Source: Schoenoplectus triqueter
Lineage: Eukaryota; Streptophyta; Magnoliopsida; Poales; Cyperaceae
Direction of reading: 5' to 3'
Assembly: GCA_964058805.1 (NCBI GenBank)
Contig: CAXKVV010000043.1
Location: 62,001 to 126,000 of the forward strand
Length of the DNA: 64,000 nucleotides
A model generated the notes under the pieces. The model made no database searches and had not been told where the DNA came from. It was given only the letters and a program-made list of their open reading frames with translations. Each line of letters starts with the position of its first letter. Positions within the stretch are counted from its first letter, which is position 1. Positions 46,875 to 58,720 of the stretch are shown here, one piece after another. The translations under genes and the position numbers were made by a program.

Positions 46875-47090
46875 CCGGCGGGTACCACGGGTATGGGCCG
46901 GGTACACCCGCGGCGGGTAGGGTGGGCGGCGAGTAGGGCAGGCACGAATAGACGGTTTTTTTTTAAATCGTACCTTACCCGTCTCATACCCGTGCCCATC
47001 GCGGGTACACGGGTACCACAGATACATGTACGGGGGTACTTGAGTGCAGTTAAGGGCACGAGCACGGATAGACGGGTATGGGTACGGGAA
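46875..47090. repeat. Left subterminal repeats of the hAT element
   Basis: GGCGGGTAC, ACGGGTATGGG, CCGGGTACACCCG, GCGGGTACACGGGTACC and ACGGGTATGGGTACGGG. In hAT elements such motifs are transposase binding sites; that role is inferred here. Confidence 0.8.
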
Positions 47091-47689
47091 TTTTTTTTTG
47101 TTGTTTTTTATCTTTTGTTGTTTTTGTTTTACAAATATATTTTTATTTTATAATATCGTAAAATCTGAATAATATCATTTCGACTACGTACAAATCTAAA
47201 CGTTCATTTTAAAAGATTAATATATTTTCTAAACGTTTATTTTTTTTAAATTATTTTAAAATAATAGATTAAATCAAAAAATAGATCAAAAATTTAAAAT
47301 GAACGTTTAAAAATCAAATAATTTAAAATAAACATTTAAAATATAAATAAAAAATATTTTAAATCAATTAATTTAAAAAGTAAAATATAAATAAAAATTT
47401 ATTAAATCAATTACTTTAAAAATTATTTTAAATTATTTTAAAATAATAGATTAAAAAATAAATGTTATCCTTCTCCTTTATTCCAGGCTTGGGACTGACT
47501 ATGTAAAATAACATAGGCGGACTTCTAACTTTTTTTTTGTTAGTTGTTTTCTTTAAAATGAATAATTTAAAAACTAATTGAAATATTTAGAAATTTATAA
47601 TTTAAAAAATAGCCATAAAGATTAAAGGGGGGTTAGAGATTAATATCGACACTGTCTTCTACCTATATAATAGTTCGCATTCATATATC

Positions 47690-49479
47690 ATTGCTCGCTC
47701 TCATTCCGAATTATAAGCCGGTCGCGGCTCGGTACCACTTTCTTCAGTCTCGACTTCGGATGATTGTGGTTGATCTCGATATTGATTGCGCTCCTCAGCA
47801 TCAATCTAATCTTTCAAACACACAAGTAGTCTCTCAAAAATATGTGCACCCAACTTACTACGTTTATCAGAGAGAATCATGTTCGCCGAACTAAAGAAAC
47901 TTTCAGAAGGGACAGTTGAGGCAGCTTGCAATGATGGCCAGGAGGGGTGTATCTTCCCAATATTTTATAAATTTTTGCTTCATGGCATCTATGATCGGCG
48001 TGAGAGATTTATCCCGGGTTTCGGCTTGTTCCAATTCACGATACACCTTAGAGATGCTATAGAGATGTTTCAGCAACTCAAATGAAGTCGGTGAGTACGA
48101 GCAGGATAGTTGGACGGTTGCTTTAAAAAAAGTTTCTAGAAATTTTTGAAGTCTTTCTAGTTACTTCCATTACTCGACACTGGGTTTCAATGCCATTCTC
48201 TCTGGGGTGGAGCTTCTCAAAAACTCTCCAATAACAACATGATAAAGAAGGCATCGGTGTAAAAATCTATAAGTAGAGTTCCAACGGGTATCTATATCCC
48301 AAGGAACTCTCAACTTACTCAATCCATAGTTGACGCACATCAATGTGAACTGTTGTTTTCTTTTTTTGTTTGAAACAATATAGTTGAGAGCATCCTTAAA
48401 TTTAATTATCAATAGTTTTACGGTTTCTGTTTTAAGGCCTGCCTTTACAACGAAGTTAAGTATGTGACAAGCACACTTTTGGTGAAATATTGCACCATTC
48501 ATAATTGGGTTTAATGACCATTTAAAAATATCAATGAAAGCTATATTGTTGCTAGCATTATCGAAAAATATAGAAAAAACCTTGTTACCCAAATCCCTCT
48601 TCATATTATATTCTTGTAAAACCTCAATAATGGATTTGAAAATTATATTTACAGTGTGTGGAGAATTCAATACTCTAAAAATTAATATTTTTTTTTGTAA
48701 TACTCATTGATCATCGATTCAATGCCCGGTAACACAAGAGTACCCAAGACCATATTTACCGGCGGTCCATGTATCAGATGTAATTGAGACCTTATTGTTT
48801 TGATATGCAAATATAGCTCGAAGTTCATTTTTTATGTTGGTAAACTGGTTTTTTATTTCACCTACCAATTTTCTTTGATGGATCATCTTGTACATTAGTT
48901 GAGCGCACTCCTGAATGACCAACCAGACAAAACTCATGCAACCACCCATACTTATTGGTTGTTCTTTATGAGTAATGTACCGGGACATTTCACTAAACAT
49001 TCTTCCTTCATCGAATTTTGGGTGAGTTCTGGTACCATCAGGTTGCATAAAGGTTTGGATTTGTCTCAGTTCAGCATTTTCACTTGGAGCCTCACCCTTT
49101 TTTTGGTGTATTTCAACATGTCTTTTAAAGCTGGTCATACAATCAATTTGGTACCTTACAATCAAGAGTTTTTAAAATGTCATCCTCATCTTTGGTCACC
49201 TTATACCAGGTCAACCACCACTGATTGTATTTGGGAGCTCTTTTAGTCTTCTTTACTGGTTGTTGTGGACCTTGTGGGGGGCGGGGCACTTCTCGAAGGA
49301 GATACATCTGCTTCTTGAAATTCAGGAACATCAGTCGACAGAGTAGATGAAATATGGACAGTGAAGTGACTCGATGATACAGAAGAAGTGTCTCCATATG
49401 CATATGATGTTGTCGGTTGAAGTGCACCTTGTGGAATGAATATGTTCAGATCGATTGAAGTATAATAAGGTGCACTCAT
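47690..49479 (-). pseudogene. hAT transposase (BED / RICESLEEPER-like), degenerate
   Basis: N-terminal frame from 49479 is Ser/Thr/Pro-rich, then shifts. A BED-like region covers KVTKDEDDILKTLDCK and SFKRHVEIHQKKG, again across a shift. 49165-48719 contains VSITSDTWTAGKYGLGYSCV with the first catalytic D, then a TGA where tryptophan is expected. 48670-48170 is open: FSIFFDNASNN (second catalytic D), FHQKCACHILNFVV and VPWDIDTRWNSTYRFL. 48170-47890 continues as LSCSYSPTSFELLKHL and KSLTPIIDAMKQKF, and the dimerisation end (about 47880-47700) has stops. At least two shifts and several stops make it inactive. It could have been mobilised in trans. Confidence 0.9.
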
Positions 49480-50109
49480 TTGGGGGTTGTTGATAATTTA
49501 AATCTAACATTTGATCTCTTCTTAGATAACTTTGTGGATAATTTTGTTCATTGTTGATAATTTAAATCTAACATTTGGTCTCTTCTTAGATAATGTCTGC
49601 AGAAAATCTCGCGACGTCTTCTTGCACTTTTTCATTATAACTTGAAATTTTTAAAATCTAACATATTTAAAAAATTGAAACAATTAAAAAAAATAAACTC
49701 TAACATATTTATTTTTAATAGGTTATTTATGGAATTTAATGGTTGTCTTTTGGGCCAGTTACTATTACACACGAAATCACAACCAGGTAAGTTCCCAGCA
49801 AAACTAGGGATCGCAAAGGATACGCTACGAGTTCCGATTTTTCTAGACAGAACTTTCCTTATACATTGTGTTTTCATAGTATTACAATAGTTTTTACTAG
49901 GAAAATCATTAAAATGTCATAAATAATCTATTAAAAATAAATGATCTAATAATTTATAAAAATTAAATCTAACATACAATTTAAATTTTAAATTAAATCT
50001 AAATTGAATTATATGTCAAATAATGTAACTTTTAAATTTTACGGAATTGTACTTACGGGCGTTGCCGAACTTCGTATTTCCGTTTTCCAATACCTATGTA
50101 TTCAAAACA

Positions 50110-50870
50110 TTAAAATCTAATTACTTCACATATTCAAAAAAATAAAAATAATCTATTTTCTTAACCTATTAAAAATAAATCCGAATTTAAAAATTAAAAT
50201 CTAACCTATTCCAAATAAATCTAATTACTTCATATATTAAAAAAAACTATTTTCTTAACCAATTAAAAATAAATCCGAATTTAAACATTAAAATCTAACC
50301 TATTCAAAACGAATTTAATTACTTCATATATTCAAAAAAATAAAAAATAACCTATTTTCTTATCCTATTAAAAATAAATCCGAATTTAAAAATTAAAATC
50401 TAACCTATTCAAAACAAATATAATTACTTAAAATATTCAAAAAATAAAAATAACCTATTTTCTTAACCTATTAAAAATAAATCCGAATTTAAAATTTCAA
50501 ATCTAATATATTCAAAACAAATCTAATTACTTCACAAATTCAAAAATAAAAATAACCTATTTCTTAACCTATTAAAAATAAATCCGAATTTAAAAAATAA
50601 AATTTAACCTATTCAAAATAAATCTTAATCTTCACGTATTCAAAAAAAATAAAAATAACGTATTTTCTTAACCTATTAAAAATAAATCCGAATTTAAAAA
50701 TTAAAATCTAAGATATTCAAAATAAATCTAGTTACTTCACATATTCAAAAAAATAAAAATAATCTATTTTCTTAACATATTAAAAATAAATCCGAATTTA
50801 AAAATTAAAATCTAAGCTATTCAAACATAAAATAAATCTAACAAATCTAATTACTTAACATTCAATAAAT
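50110..50870. repeat. Seven-unit ~104-bp satellite inside the hAT element
   Basis: The anchor AAATCCGAATTTAAA recurs with its CCGAATTT near 50181, 50274, 50380, 50483, 50584, 50688 and 50792, so spacing is 93-106 bp. Each unit also has AAAATCTAACCTATTCAAAA, AAATCTAATTACTTCA, and CCTATTTTCTTAACCTATT. Confidence 0.92.
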
Positions 50871-51187
50871 CTACCATAAACTAAATTTACTCTACATAAA
50901 TATTTAATATAACATGAAATAAATATAACCTTTAAATCTCACGGAAAAATCTTGCGGGAGACACCGAACTTCATAATTTTAATACCTTCGTTATTCCGTG
51001 ATCGTATTTTTATACTATATTTTTTGGAATAATAATTCTAAAAATTGAGAATAATATTATATTGAGAGAATAAAAGAATGAGAGATTGAGAGAAGGTGAA
51101 AATGTTGAGAGGAAGAGGGGTGTATTTATAGAGTTTTGATTAGAGGGAATAAAATTTGAAATTTATTAAATAAATAAATAAATAAAA

Positions 51188-51455
51188 TCCAGCGGGTTCA
51201 CGGGTCGCCGGGTACGATGGGTACAACGGGTTCGGCGGGTACGGGTACGGGTATTGATTTGATGTGAACCGGAAGGAAAATATTTGAAATTTGAATTTCA
51301 CGGGTACGGGTATGGGCGGCGAATACCGGGTACGACGGGTTTTTTCCAAAAAAAAATGTGGTCGGCCCTTCTCAAACCCGTACCCGTTTACCCGCCTATA
51401 CTCGGGCACAGGTACCGGGCATGGGTACACGGTTACGGGTTGTACCCGGCGGGTT
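51188..51455. repeat. Right subterminal repeats of the hAT element
   Basis: AGCGGGTTCACGGGTCGCC, GGGTACGATGGGTAC, CGGCGGGTACGGGTACGGGT, CCGTACCCGTTTACCCGCC and GTACCCGGCGGGTTT. Mirror of the left subterminus. Confidence 0.85.
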
Positions 51456-51477
51456 TTAGCAAACCACTACCAACCCA

Positions 51478-51998
51478 CTTGGCGATTTGTTTAGTTAAAG
51501 AAACTGGAGAAATCCAGAAGGAAATTATTATTATTCAAGTACAAACCCAACAATGCAATAAGATTATTAATCGGCTTAAATAAGTTATTATTTATGTTAA
51601 TATTTTTTATGATGCAACTATTTTTGTAGTATTTTTATTATTCAATTTCAATAGCACTAATCTAAACAATAAGTCATTATTTAAATTGAATAATAAAATG
51701 CTATATAAAATAAATGACATGAAAATCCGTTAAATGATTAATAATTCATTTAAAATTCTTTTTTTACCCTTCAGATTTCACCTTTTTCTTCCCCATTAAT
51801 GATATTGTTTTTTTTCTCATTTATAATAAATATTTGGTCTTCGCTATTTTATATATAAGGATGATTTTCATATGAACTTCAATTTTCATGTCAGGTGAAG
51901 AAACTTTATCATATATAACTCGTATGGAGGATTGACAACATAATCTTCAAACTAATTAGGTTAATAAGTATAGAAATTGGGTGGATAATACGGGTGAC
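51478..51998. other. Intergenic right of the hAT element
   Basis: AT-rich, nothing recognised. Confidence 0.5.
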
Positions 51999-52136
51999 AT
52001 GGATTTTGACTTGGAGTCAGGCAATGTTGACATGGAAATGGCCGATGATCCTAGTGTCTGGGGTCTAGAGGAAGAAGAAACCGAGATGGTGGATGTACAA
52101 GAGGTTGTTCCCACCGATCCACCGGATCAAGCATGA
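51999..52136 (+). other. Short acidic open frame, unrecognised
   Basis: 45 codons, MDFDLESGNVDMEMADDPSV then WGLEEEETEMVDVQEV and VPTDPPDQA. The composition is unusual for this AT-rich area, and the frame is open upstream for about 15 codons. It is followed within 350 bp by TTAAGGGGGAGCT and AAAAGGGGGAGAAAATT, purine tracts like those near the 3' end of some copia elements. It may be the last part of a retroelement protein. Not recognised. Confidence 0.3.
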
Positions 52137-52600
52137 AGATTAATCTTTTTACTTCTTTTACTTATTTTTTTTAGGATTTGCTTTGTACTATTATCTTTCA
52201 TTTTGGCTTTATCATTTTGTGAGATGAGAGTTATGATTTGATTATTATGGCTATGTATGTTATAACTTGTTTGATTATTGCATGTTTATGTATTGTCTTG
52301 AATATTTGTGCTTAATTATTGAATTGTCTTTGCTATATTATTGTATTATCATTTTTATTCAAGACATTATAATTGATCTTTTACTGTGACTTGTTATATT
52401 ACTTTGCATATTATTATTATTATTTTTGCTTTATCATTATATTTGCAAATAAGTGTATGGAGATAGGAGAAGCAAATATTAAGGGGGAGCTATCTTATAA
52501 TATTCAATCTTTTTTATTGTTTTACAAAAGGGGGAGAAAATTCTTCTCAAATATTCATACATTTGGTTTTGCAAAACAACAAAAAATGAGGGATGTGGAA

Positions 52601-54065
52601 GAAGGACACGGAGATCCCTCTTGAACGTGCATTTGTTTAACGCCGACTGGTGCCATCGTCTTAGGCTTGTGGGGATGCATATTTAGCGGGTTTTTTAGTG
52701 ATTGTGAGTACTTATAGATTCCGATGGGCGCAAGCCCCCACCGTTAATTACCCTAGGTTGTTAACCTCGAGGCACCTCTAGATCTTTAAAAGGGGGAAGC
52801 AAATAGTATGGTTAAATAATGGTCAAGTGGTCACATGCTTCAGTGATTGAGATCACTGCTCAATCACTGAAGCATCCTAGACTTATCAATATGTCAGTCC
52901 AGTGAGATAGGGGATGAAAAACGAACCTACTAAATAATATTAAAAATATATATTAAAAAAATACAAAATAATATTAAAAAAACCTACTAGGTCGGTTCAG
53001 TCTTACCAATAGGTCGATTCAGTCTTTACCGCCCCGAGAGATAACCTTACTATAGATCAGATTAATCTCTACAGAGGGGTTGGAGGTGAGTCTACTACAG
53101 AACGACTCGATCTCAGTTGTTCTAGAAGATAAACCTACTACAGAACGGTTCAATCTTAACTAGTCAACAACAAAGTACACAAAATACAACTCGAAACACT
53201 AAGCTGGTTGATCTTGAGGTTGGTGAATCAGAAGAAGGGCGGATATGGCCCACATGGTACTTCTCTCTGATCTTCTAGATAATGGATTCCAGGCACTAAG
53301 CGGACCCATAAACCTAGTGTGCGACCCTTTTTCGCGCGCCGCCACACCGCCGCTGGGCGATGGGTTCGCGGAAGAAGGACACGGAGATCCCTCCCGAGCG
53401 TGCATCTGCTGGGTGTCGGCTGATTCTGCCGTTTAGAGATATTTGGATGCACATTCAGGGGGTTTTTTAGTGATTGTGAGTTCTTGTAGATTCCGGTGGG
53501 CGCAAGCCCCCACCGTTAATTACCCTGGGCTACTAACCTCGAGGCACCTCTGGATCTTTGAAAGAGAGAAGCAAATAGTATAGTTAAAAGATGGTCAAGT
53601 GGTCGTCTAGGTTCATAAAAAGGGGTCCATGGAAGACGAACCTACAAACAGATCGGTTCAATCTTTATTTAACCCTATGGAAGACGAACCTACAAACAGA
53701 TCGGTTCAATCTATGGAAGACAAACCTACAAACAGATCGGTTTTGTCCTATGGAAGACGAACCTACAAACAGATCGGTTCAGTCTATGCCACCTCGAGAT
53801 GTAACCTGACCAGGTTAGTCTCTTCAGAGGGGCTTGAGGTGAGTCTACATACAGAACGACTCGACCTCCGTTGATCTAGAAGATAAACCTACTACAGAAC
53901 GGTTCAATCTTAACTAGTCAACAACCAATCACACAAAATACAACTCGAAGCGCTGAGCCGGTTGATCTTGAGGTTGGTGAATCAGGAGAAGGGTGGATAT
54001 GGCCCACGTGTTTCTTCTCACCGATCTTCTAGATCATGAATTCGAAGCACTAAGCCGATTCATAA
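52601..54065 (+). repeat. Two diverged direct copies of a ~770-bp unit
   Basis: Copy 1 about 52601-53340, copy 2 about 53374-54065. Shared blocks: GAAGGACACGGAGATCCCTC, GGGTTTTTTAGTGATTGTGA, GGGCGCAAGCCCCCACCGTT, CCTCGAGGCACCTCT, GAGTCTAC, AGAACGACTCGA, AGATAAACCTACTACAGAAC, TCTTAACTAGTCAACAAC, GGTTGATCTTGAGGTTGGTG and GGATATGGCCCAC. Offset falls from 773 to 754 bp because of internal indels. No coding function recognised. Confidence 0.88.
53628..53792 (+). repeat. Four tandem ~36-bp units
   Basis: CTATGGAAGACGAACCTACA plus AACAGATCGGTTCA repeated four times, with an 11-bp expansion after the first unit. Present only in copy 2 of the 770-bp unit. Confidence 0.92.
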
Positions 54066-54289
54066 ACCTAGGAAACACAATTACACACAATGTCAAACCT
54101 GAAGCGCTGAGCCAGTTCAACATTGAGGCATGTGTTAGTGAAGGAACCTACCTACAGAACGGTTCACATTCACTATTTTGTGGATGAATCTACTACAGAA
54201 CGATTCAATCTCACAGTCTCGGGAAATGAACCAGGAGACGAACTTATCGACGGATGAGTTCAGTCTTGCTAGCTCAAATGGTCATGAAT

Positions 54290-54930
54290 TACTTGTTCAT
54301 GACACCGAGTCATTAAGATGTCGCTTCGCTCGGACATCGTAATGTTCTTCTTCTTCAAAGTCGACATATCTCTCCATACTGATGTCGTAGCTTTGGTCAT
54401 TCTTCAGCGAGCGTCAAGATGTTCTTGTCTCGACTAGTCATTCTACATGTTGCATTACTTGTGCAAAATTACTATGTTGCCCTACACCCCTTGTGTGAGC
54501 GTATTCAATCATGAGTTACTTGCTCATGGTAATGGGTCATTAAGATGTCACCTCTCTAGGACATCGTAATGTTCTTCTTCCTCAGGGTCGACATGTATCT
54601 CCATGTTGATGTCGCAGCTCTGGTTATTCTTCATCAAACGTCAAGATGTTCCTGTCTCGACGTATCTCTTCATGTTGCTATCGAAGCCTTAATCATCCTA
54701 TGTCAAGATGTTCATGTCTCGACGTATCTTATTATTCTTCATCAAGTGTCAAGATGTTCTTGTCTCGACATATCTTCTCATGTTGTTATCGAAGCCTTAA
54801 TCATCCTACGTCAAAATGTTCCTGTCTCGACGTATCTTATTATTCTTTATCAAATGTCAAGATGTTCTTGTCTCGACATATCCTCTTATGTTGCTATCAA
54901 AGCTTTCATCATTCTACGTCAGGATGTTCT
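54290..54930 (+). repeat. Nested tandem repeats in block A
   Basis: A ~215-bp unit (TCATGAATTACTTGTTCATG... and TCATGAGTTACTTGCTCATG...) is followed by ~109-bp units containing GTCAAGATGTTCTTGTCTCG, ACGTATCTTATTATTCTT and TATCGAAGCCTTAATCATCC. The 197-codon frame across it merely reads the repeat (RCSCLD...) and is not taken as a gene. Confidence 0.85.
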
Positions 54931-55078
54931 CGTCCTGACTAATCGTTCTAAAGATTATATCATGTGTGCAAATATTCTTATGTGGCTCTACACTCCTTGT
55001 GTGAGCATATTTATTCATTTCCAAAATGTACAAAGCCTATTACATAATATCTTCCATTATTATTTCTATTATAAAGAT

Positions 55079-55080
<2 letters not shown>

Positions 55081-55128
<48 letters not shown>
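55081..55128. repeat. (TTA)n microsatellite
   Basis: About 14 copies of the ATT/TTA unit inside block A. Confidence 0.95.
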
Positions 55129-56409
55129 TTTTTTATTTCTTAAACTCTATTCATCTATGTAGAAAAATTACTTACAAAATAATAGGAAAAAGGGGTTAGC
55201 TAATAACTAGAATTTTATTTATATTTTTGGGATTTTTATAACAGCTAAAATAGTAGAATTTTTATTTTTATTATTTCTAAACCCTATTTATTTTGTAGAA
55301 ATCACTTACAAAATACTAGAAAATAAAATGGCAATGATTTTTTTTTATTTATATTTTCAAAATGTTTATAATAGCCAAAGTAATAGAATTTTATTATTAT
55401 ATTCTATTATGTTGAAACACTATTCATTATGTAAGAATTATTTGCAAATCAAAAGATAGCTAGCTATATTATTTTCATTATTATTATCTCTTTTTTTTAT
55501 TTTTAAGATCTATAATAGCTAAAAAGAAATCATCATTAATATTCTATCTTATTTATTATACTATTCATTATTATTTTTTTTATTATTTCTATTTATTATT
55601 CATAGAAAAATATAAGATTTTTTTATTATTACTATTATTAGTTGAAAAATAGCCATGAGAGATGAAATTCATTATATTTTTATTACAACTATTATTTTTA
55701 TTGCATTTTATCCATCAAAATATTTTTATTGTGTATTTGTATAGAAATAACAAAAGAAATGCAATTCATTTATAAAACTATATTATCATTCTTCATTATA
55801 AAAGAAAATGTATTTACTATCTATTATCATGGTAGTATATATTTTTGTATTTTTCTTTTGTGCTATTTATTTTATTATTCTTTTTTACAGAAAATATCAA
55901 CATAATATTTATTATTATTTATTTTTTTTATCAAAGAATATAGCTAATCTCCTCATTTATTATGGCATATTACTATTATCATTATTATTTCATGAAAAAT
56001 CACTTGAAAAATCAGTAAAATATATCTAGTTATTATTCATGATTTTATTTGTATTTTTGGAATTTTTATAGTATTTAAAATGACAAGTCAAAGCTAAGTC
56101 AAATATATCAATATATGCAATGTCTTTTGCTTTTAAATTGTTTTACTATGATTATATTTTTAAAACTAGAATATTATTGTATAGAAAAATAGTATGAAAA
56201 ATAAGAAAATTTTAGAAACAAATTTGAGTTAATTTGGAGTTCAGGAGCATTTTCAAATGATTTATTTACTCTATATCATTACTATTCTGTTATTATTTAA
56301 TTATTGGGCCTAATCTGGGCCGCCAGATCTGCTCCAAGATTGGCACCTAGTTTATTCAAATGTTTCATTTATACTTGGGCTGTTAGATCTAATTGAGATA
56401 CGTGTTTAA

Positions 56410-56419
56410 TATATATAAG
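56410..56419 (+). promoter_or_regulatory. Possible TATA box in block A
   Basis: ATATATATAAGGCCCAG lies before a GC-richer stretch. If block A is an LTR, this would be its promoter. Inference. Confidence 0.3.
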
Positions 56420-56960
56420 GCCCAGATTATTTCCCGCTCGGATTTTTAAACTTTTGTTATATCTCATTCGTTGAAGAATCTTCAAGATTATCGGATGTTT
56501 CAATATTCGTGCGGAGGAGATTCTCCAAGCCTCCGACCTTGCGATGCTTTAGGATTAGTGCAACATAGTGTTCCCGGCGACCGGAGCACTCCTTTTCCGA
56601 TCAGATCAGCGCCCTAGCGTCGTCTTAATGCATGGAGTCCTTCGGTGGCGTCTGATCAGAGATCCATACGTCGATTGACACTCGCATAACAATGCCAGTT
56701 AGTGTACCAACTGGAACCGGTATCAAGACCTTTCCTTTGCCAAATTCAACACAATTAATCAAGATTCTGGACAATTATAAAACTATTGAGCATCGCCTTA
56801 GTATATGTATGTAATTTGAAACGAGTATAAGGTTTCTTGTGTACTATTAACCGAGTTGAAGCACTTGTGCATCAAGAGTGTACAGTATTGACTGGTACCG
56901 ACTTTCATTCTATTCCAATCTCAAGATGTTCATTGAATTGGTACAATTGATATACAACCC

Positions 56961-58720
56961 TCAGGCCTAAAGGCTCACCCAGCCTTAACTGGGGCCAGTG
57001 GCTCACTGAGGCTCTTGTTGAATTCAATTGATCACTGTGCCAGAAATAAACGATATACTAATCCTATCGAGCTAATACTTTGTTATAAGGTTTACACACT
57101 TTACATCATCCTTACTGACTATACAATCAAAGTAATCAACGGATAAGAAGCTTCTAATTGTCAAACCTTGTTCAATCAGAGCCAAAGAAAGAAAGTGATT
57201 AATGGAAAGATTATGACTCAATAACAAGAAACAGTAATCCTCTTTGTAAATTCTTCATGTTAATGATTAATCCAGGCCTAAAGGCTCTCCAATTATCTGG
57301 TAATTGGGCCAGTGGCTCACTGGATTCGATTGATTAGTGTTAAATTGAAATTATTCAATGGAAAACAGTATAAGAATGGAAGAAAGAGTAAATCTTTAAA
57401 AAGAAAGATAATAAAGGTGAAAAGAAACAAAATTAGCCATCTACTAGGTATAATTGTAAACTCAAAATTCAACTTTTATAGAGAAAAGTGCACAGGAAAC
57501 ACTAATCGAATCAATTTGCATAGTTTATTACCTTGAATTCCTTTTTACAGAAATGCAAATCAAACAAACTCTCTTTTCTACTCTTGCAATCTCTATCTCT
57601 CTCTCTCTTCTTTATGGTGTATGTGAGTATGTGTGTGCTTCTGTTTTCTCTGCTCTTTTCCAATTATCCCTCTGCTGGTACCAAATCTCAGTTTATATAG
57701 CACTAAATCGACCAATTAACTCAATTGTGATTGGTTGGATGTTTCTCACTCGGATTGCTAGCTTGGATGCATCTACACCCTCCATTTCACTTCAATTAAC
57801 GACTAAGATGCAGTTGTGTTTGTTTCTAATCACCTCTGACAAGTTAGTTAGTTTTTCTGTTATGGCTTGACTGTGCCGCAGCCAATTTAACTTCAATTGA
57901 GCACGTGTTTCAACGGGTGAGCAGGCCCTCTCATCGTATTTAAATGTCTCTACACCATAGCTAGCATCTTCTCTCTCTCGATTTCACTGAATTTCACCCA
58001 TTTCAAAAACCGGGTTTCTGTTCCACTTTTCCTTTTAATCAATTTCAGATCTTTCTACTCAATCGCTTTGCTAATCCACCTCCATTAGTGTCGCCTCATC
58101 TCAGAGATGCCACTTAGTAATGCAATTTGATCCCTAAAGCATCAATTGCACCTATCTCTTCGTTACTGCTTTTGGCAATTTCCGATCTTTGAACCCTCTT
58201 TTGACTCAATTGCTCCATAATCACTTATCAATCGGCGTCGCCTTAGCACTAGGAAGCTATTCCAGTGCTTAATTTGGGGTTTGAAGCACTCAGTTACATT
58301 CGATAGAAGTGCGCTTGTACTGTTTCAACTTGAATTGAGGTGAATTCACTGCTTAATTTCCTTTTCATCGCTAACTCCTTGTTCTAATCTCTCTAATCAA
58401 TTCATTAATGCGTATCAACTATTTCTGAAGCTTCCACGATGGTGAGACGCCATGGGAAGAGACAAGCTTGCACGCGCGAGGGGAAGAAGGAGAAGAGGGA
58501 GCGGGGTGAGTGCTCAACCAGGACAGGTGGGCTTGGTCTCCATGCGCCAAAACGCAGGAGAGGAGAAGAGTAGAGGGTTGAAACATCTAGACCAGGTTCA
58601 CCCTCCCTTTTTCCCTTGTTTAAATTCAACCGTATTGATCTGAATAGGTAGATTGAATGGGTTTGGTTCACAGCTTTAGTTCATGTGCTTACTCACATTG
58701 CTCTGACCGTTGGGTCCCAC
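56961..58720. other. Non-coding DNA between repeat blocks
   Basis: The phrase CAGGCCTAAAGGCTC ... GGGCCAGTGGCTCACTG occurs twice, at about 56962-57013 and 57271-57320. A minus-strand TATATAA with an AG-rich leader is at about 57700-57560. Frames such as 57553-57870 and 58405-58671 show no domain. Confidence 0.4.

Larger units (their letters stand above)
46865..51469 (-). mobile_element. Complete hAT transposon, 4605 bp
   Basis: Perfect 8-bp target duplication CCAACCCA at 46857-46864 and 51470-51477. Short inverted ends TAGTGATTTTCC and TAGTGGTTTGCT (reverse-complemented right end). Both ends carry about 200-280 bp of subterminal GGGTACGGGT/CCGGCGGGTAC repeats (46875-47085 and 51188-51455). 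Between them lies a minus-strand transposase relic and a 104-bp satellite. Eight-bp duplication, short imperfect TIRs and motif-dense subtermini are all typical of hAT. Confidence 0.95.
54066..56960 (+). repeat. Large non-coding repeat block A
   Basis: The order of landmarks is the same as in 60915-63410: CCTAGGAA(A)CACAA and ACACAA(T/A)GTCAAA, CTACTACAGAA(C)GATTCAATC, GGTCATGAATTACTTGTTCA, a CATCGTAATGTTCTTC/CACCATGATGTTCTTC block, ATGTTGCATTACTTGTGCAA, a long TTATTATTT/AATAGCTAAAAT region, CAAGTCAAAGCTAAGTCAAAT, AAATGATTTATTTACTCT, then a GGGCCGCCAGAT/GGGCCGCCATAT block and a GATCAGAGATC/GATCGGAGATC block. These blocks may be LTRs or halves of a giant non-coding retroelement. Coding domains absent. 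Confidence 0.6.

Noticed and set aside
46733..47153. Arg/Pro-rich frames near the left end of the hAT element
   Set aside because: They read the GGGTACC subterminal repeats, not a gene.
47691..49246. Plus-strand frames across 47.7-49.2 kb
   Set aside because: They are antisense to the minus-strand hAT transposase relic, which has clear conserved motifs.
53628..53792. Regular 36-bp repeats resembling a CRISPR array
   Set aside because: The units are contiguous with no unique spacers, there are no cas genes, and the DNA is a plant nuclear repeat.
54569..55162. 197-codon frame with RCSCLD repeats
   Set aside because: It only reads through a 109-bp DNA tandem repeat and a (TTA)n run. Another frame of the same DNA gives an equally repetitive peptide.
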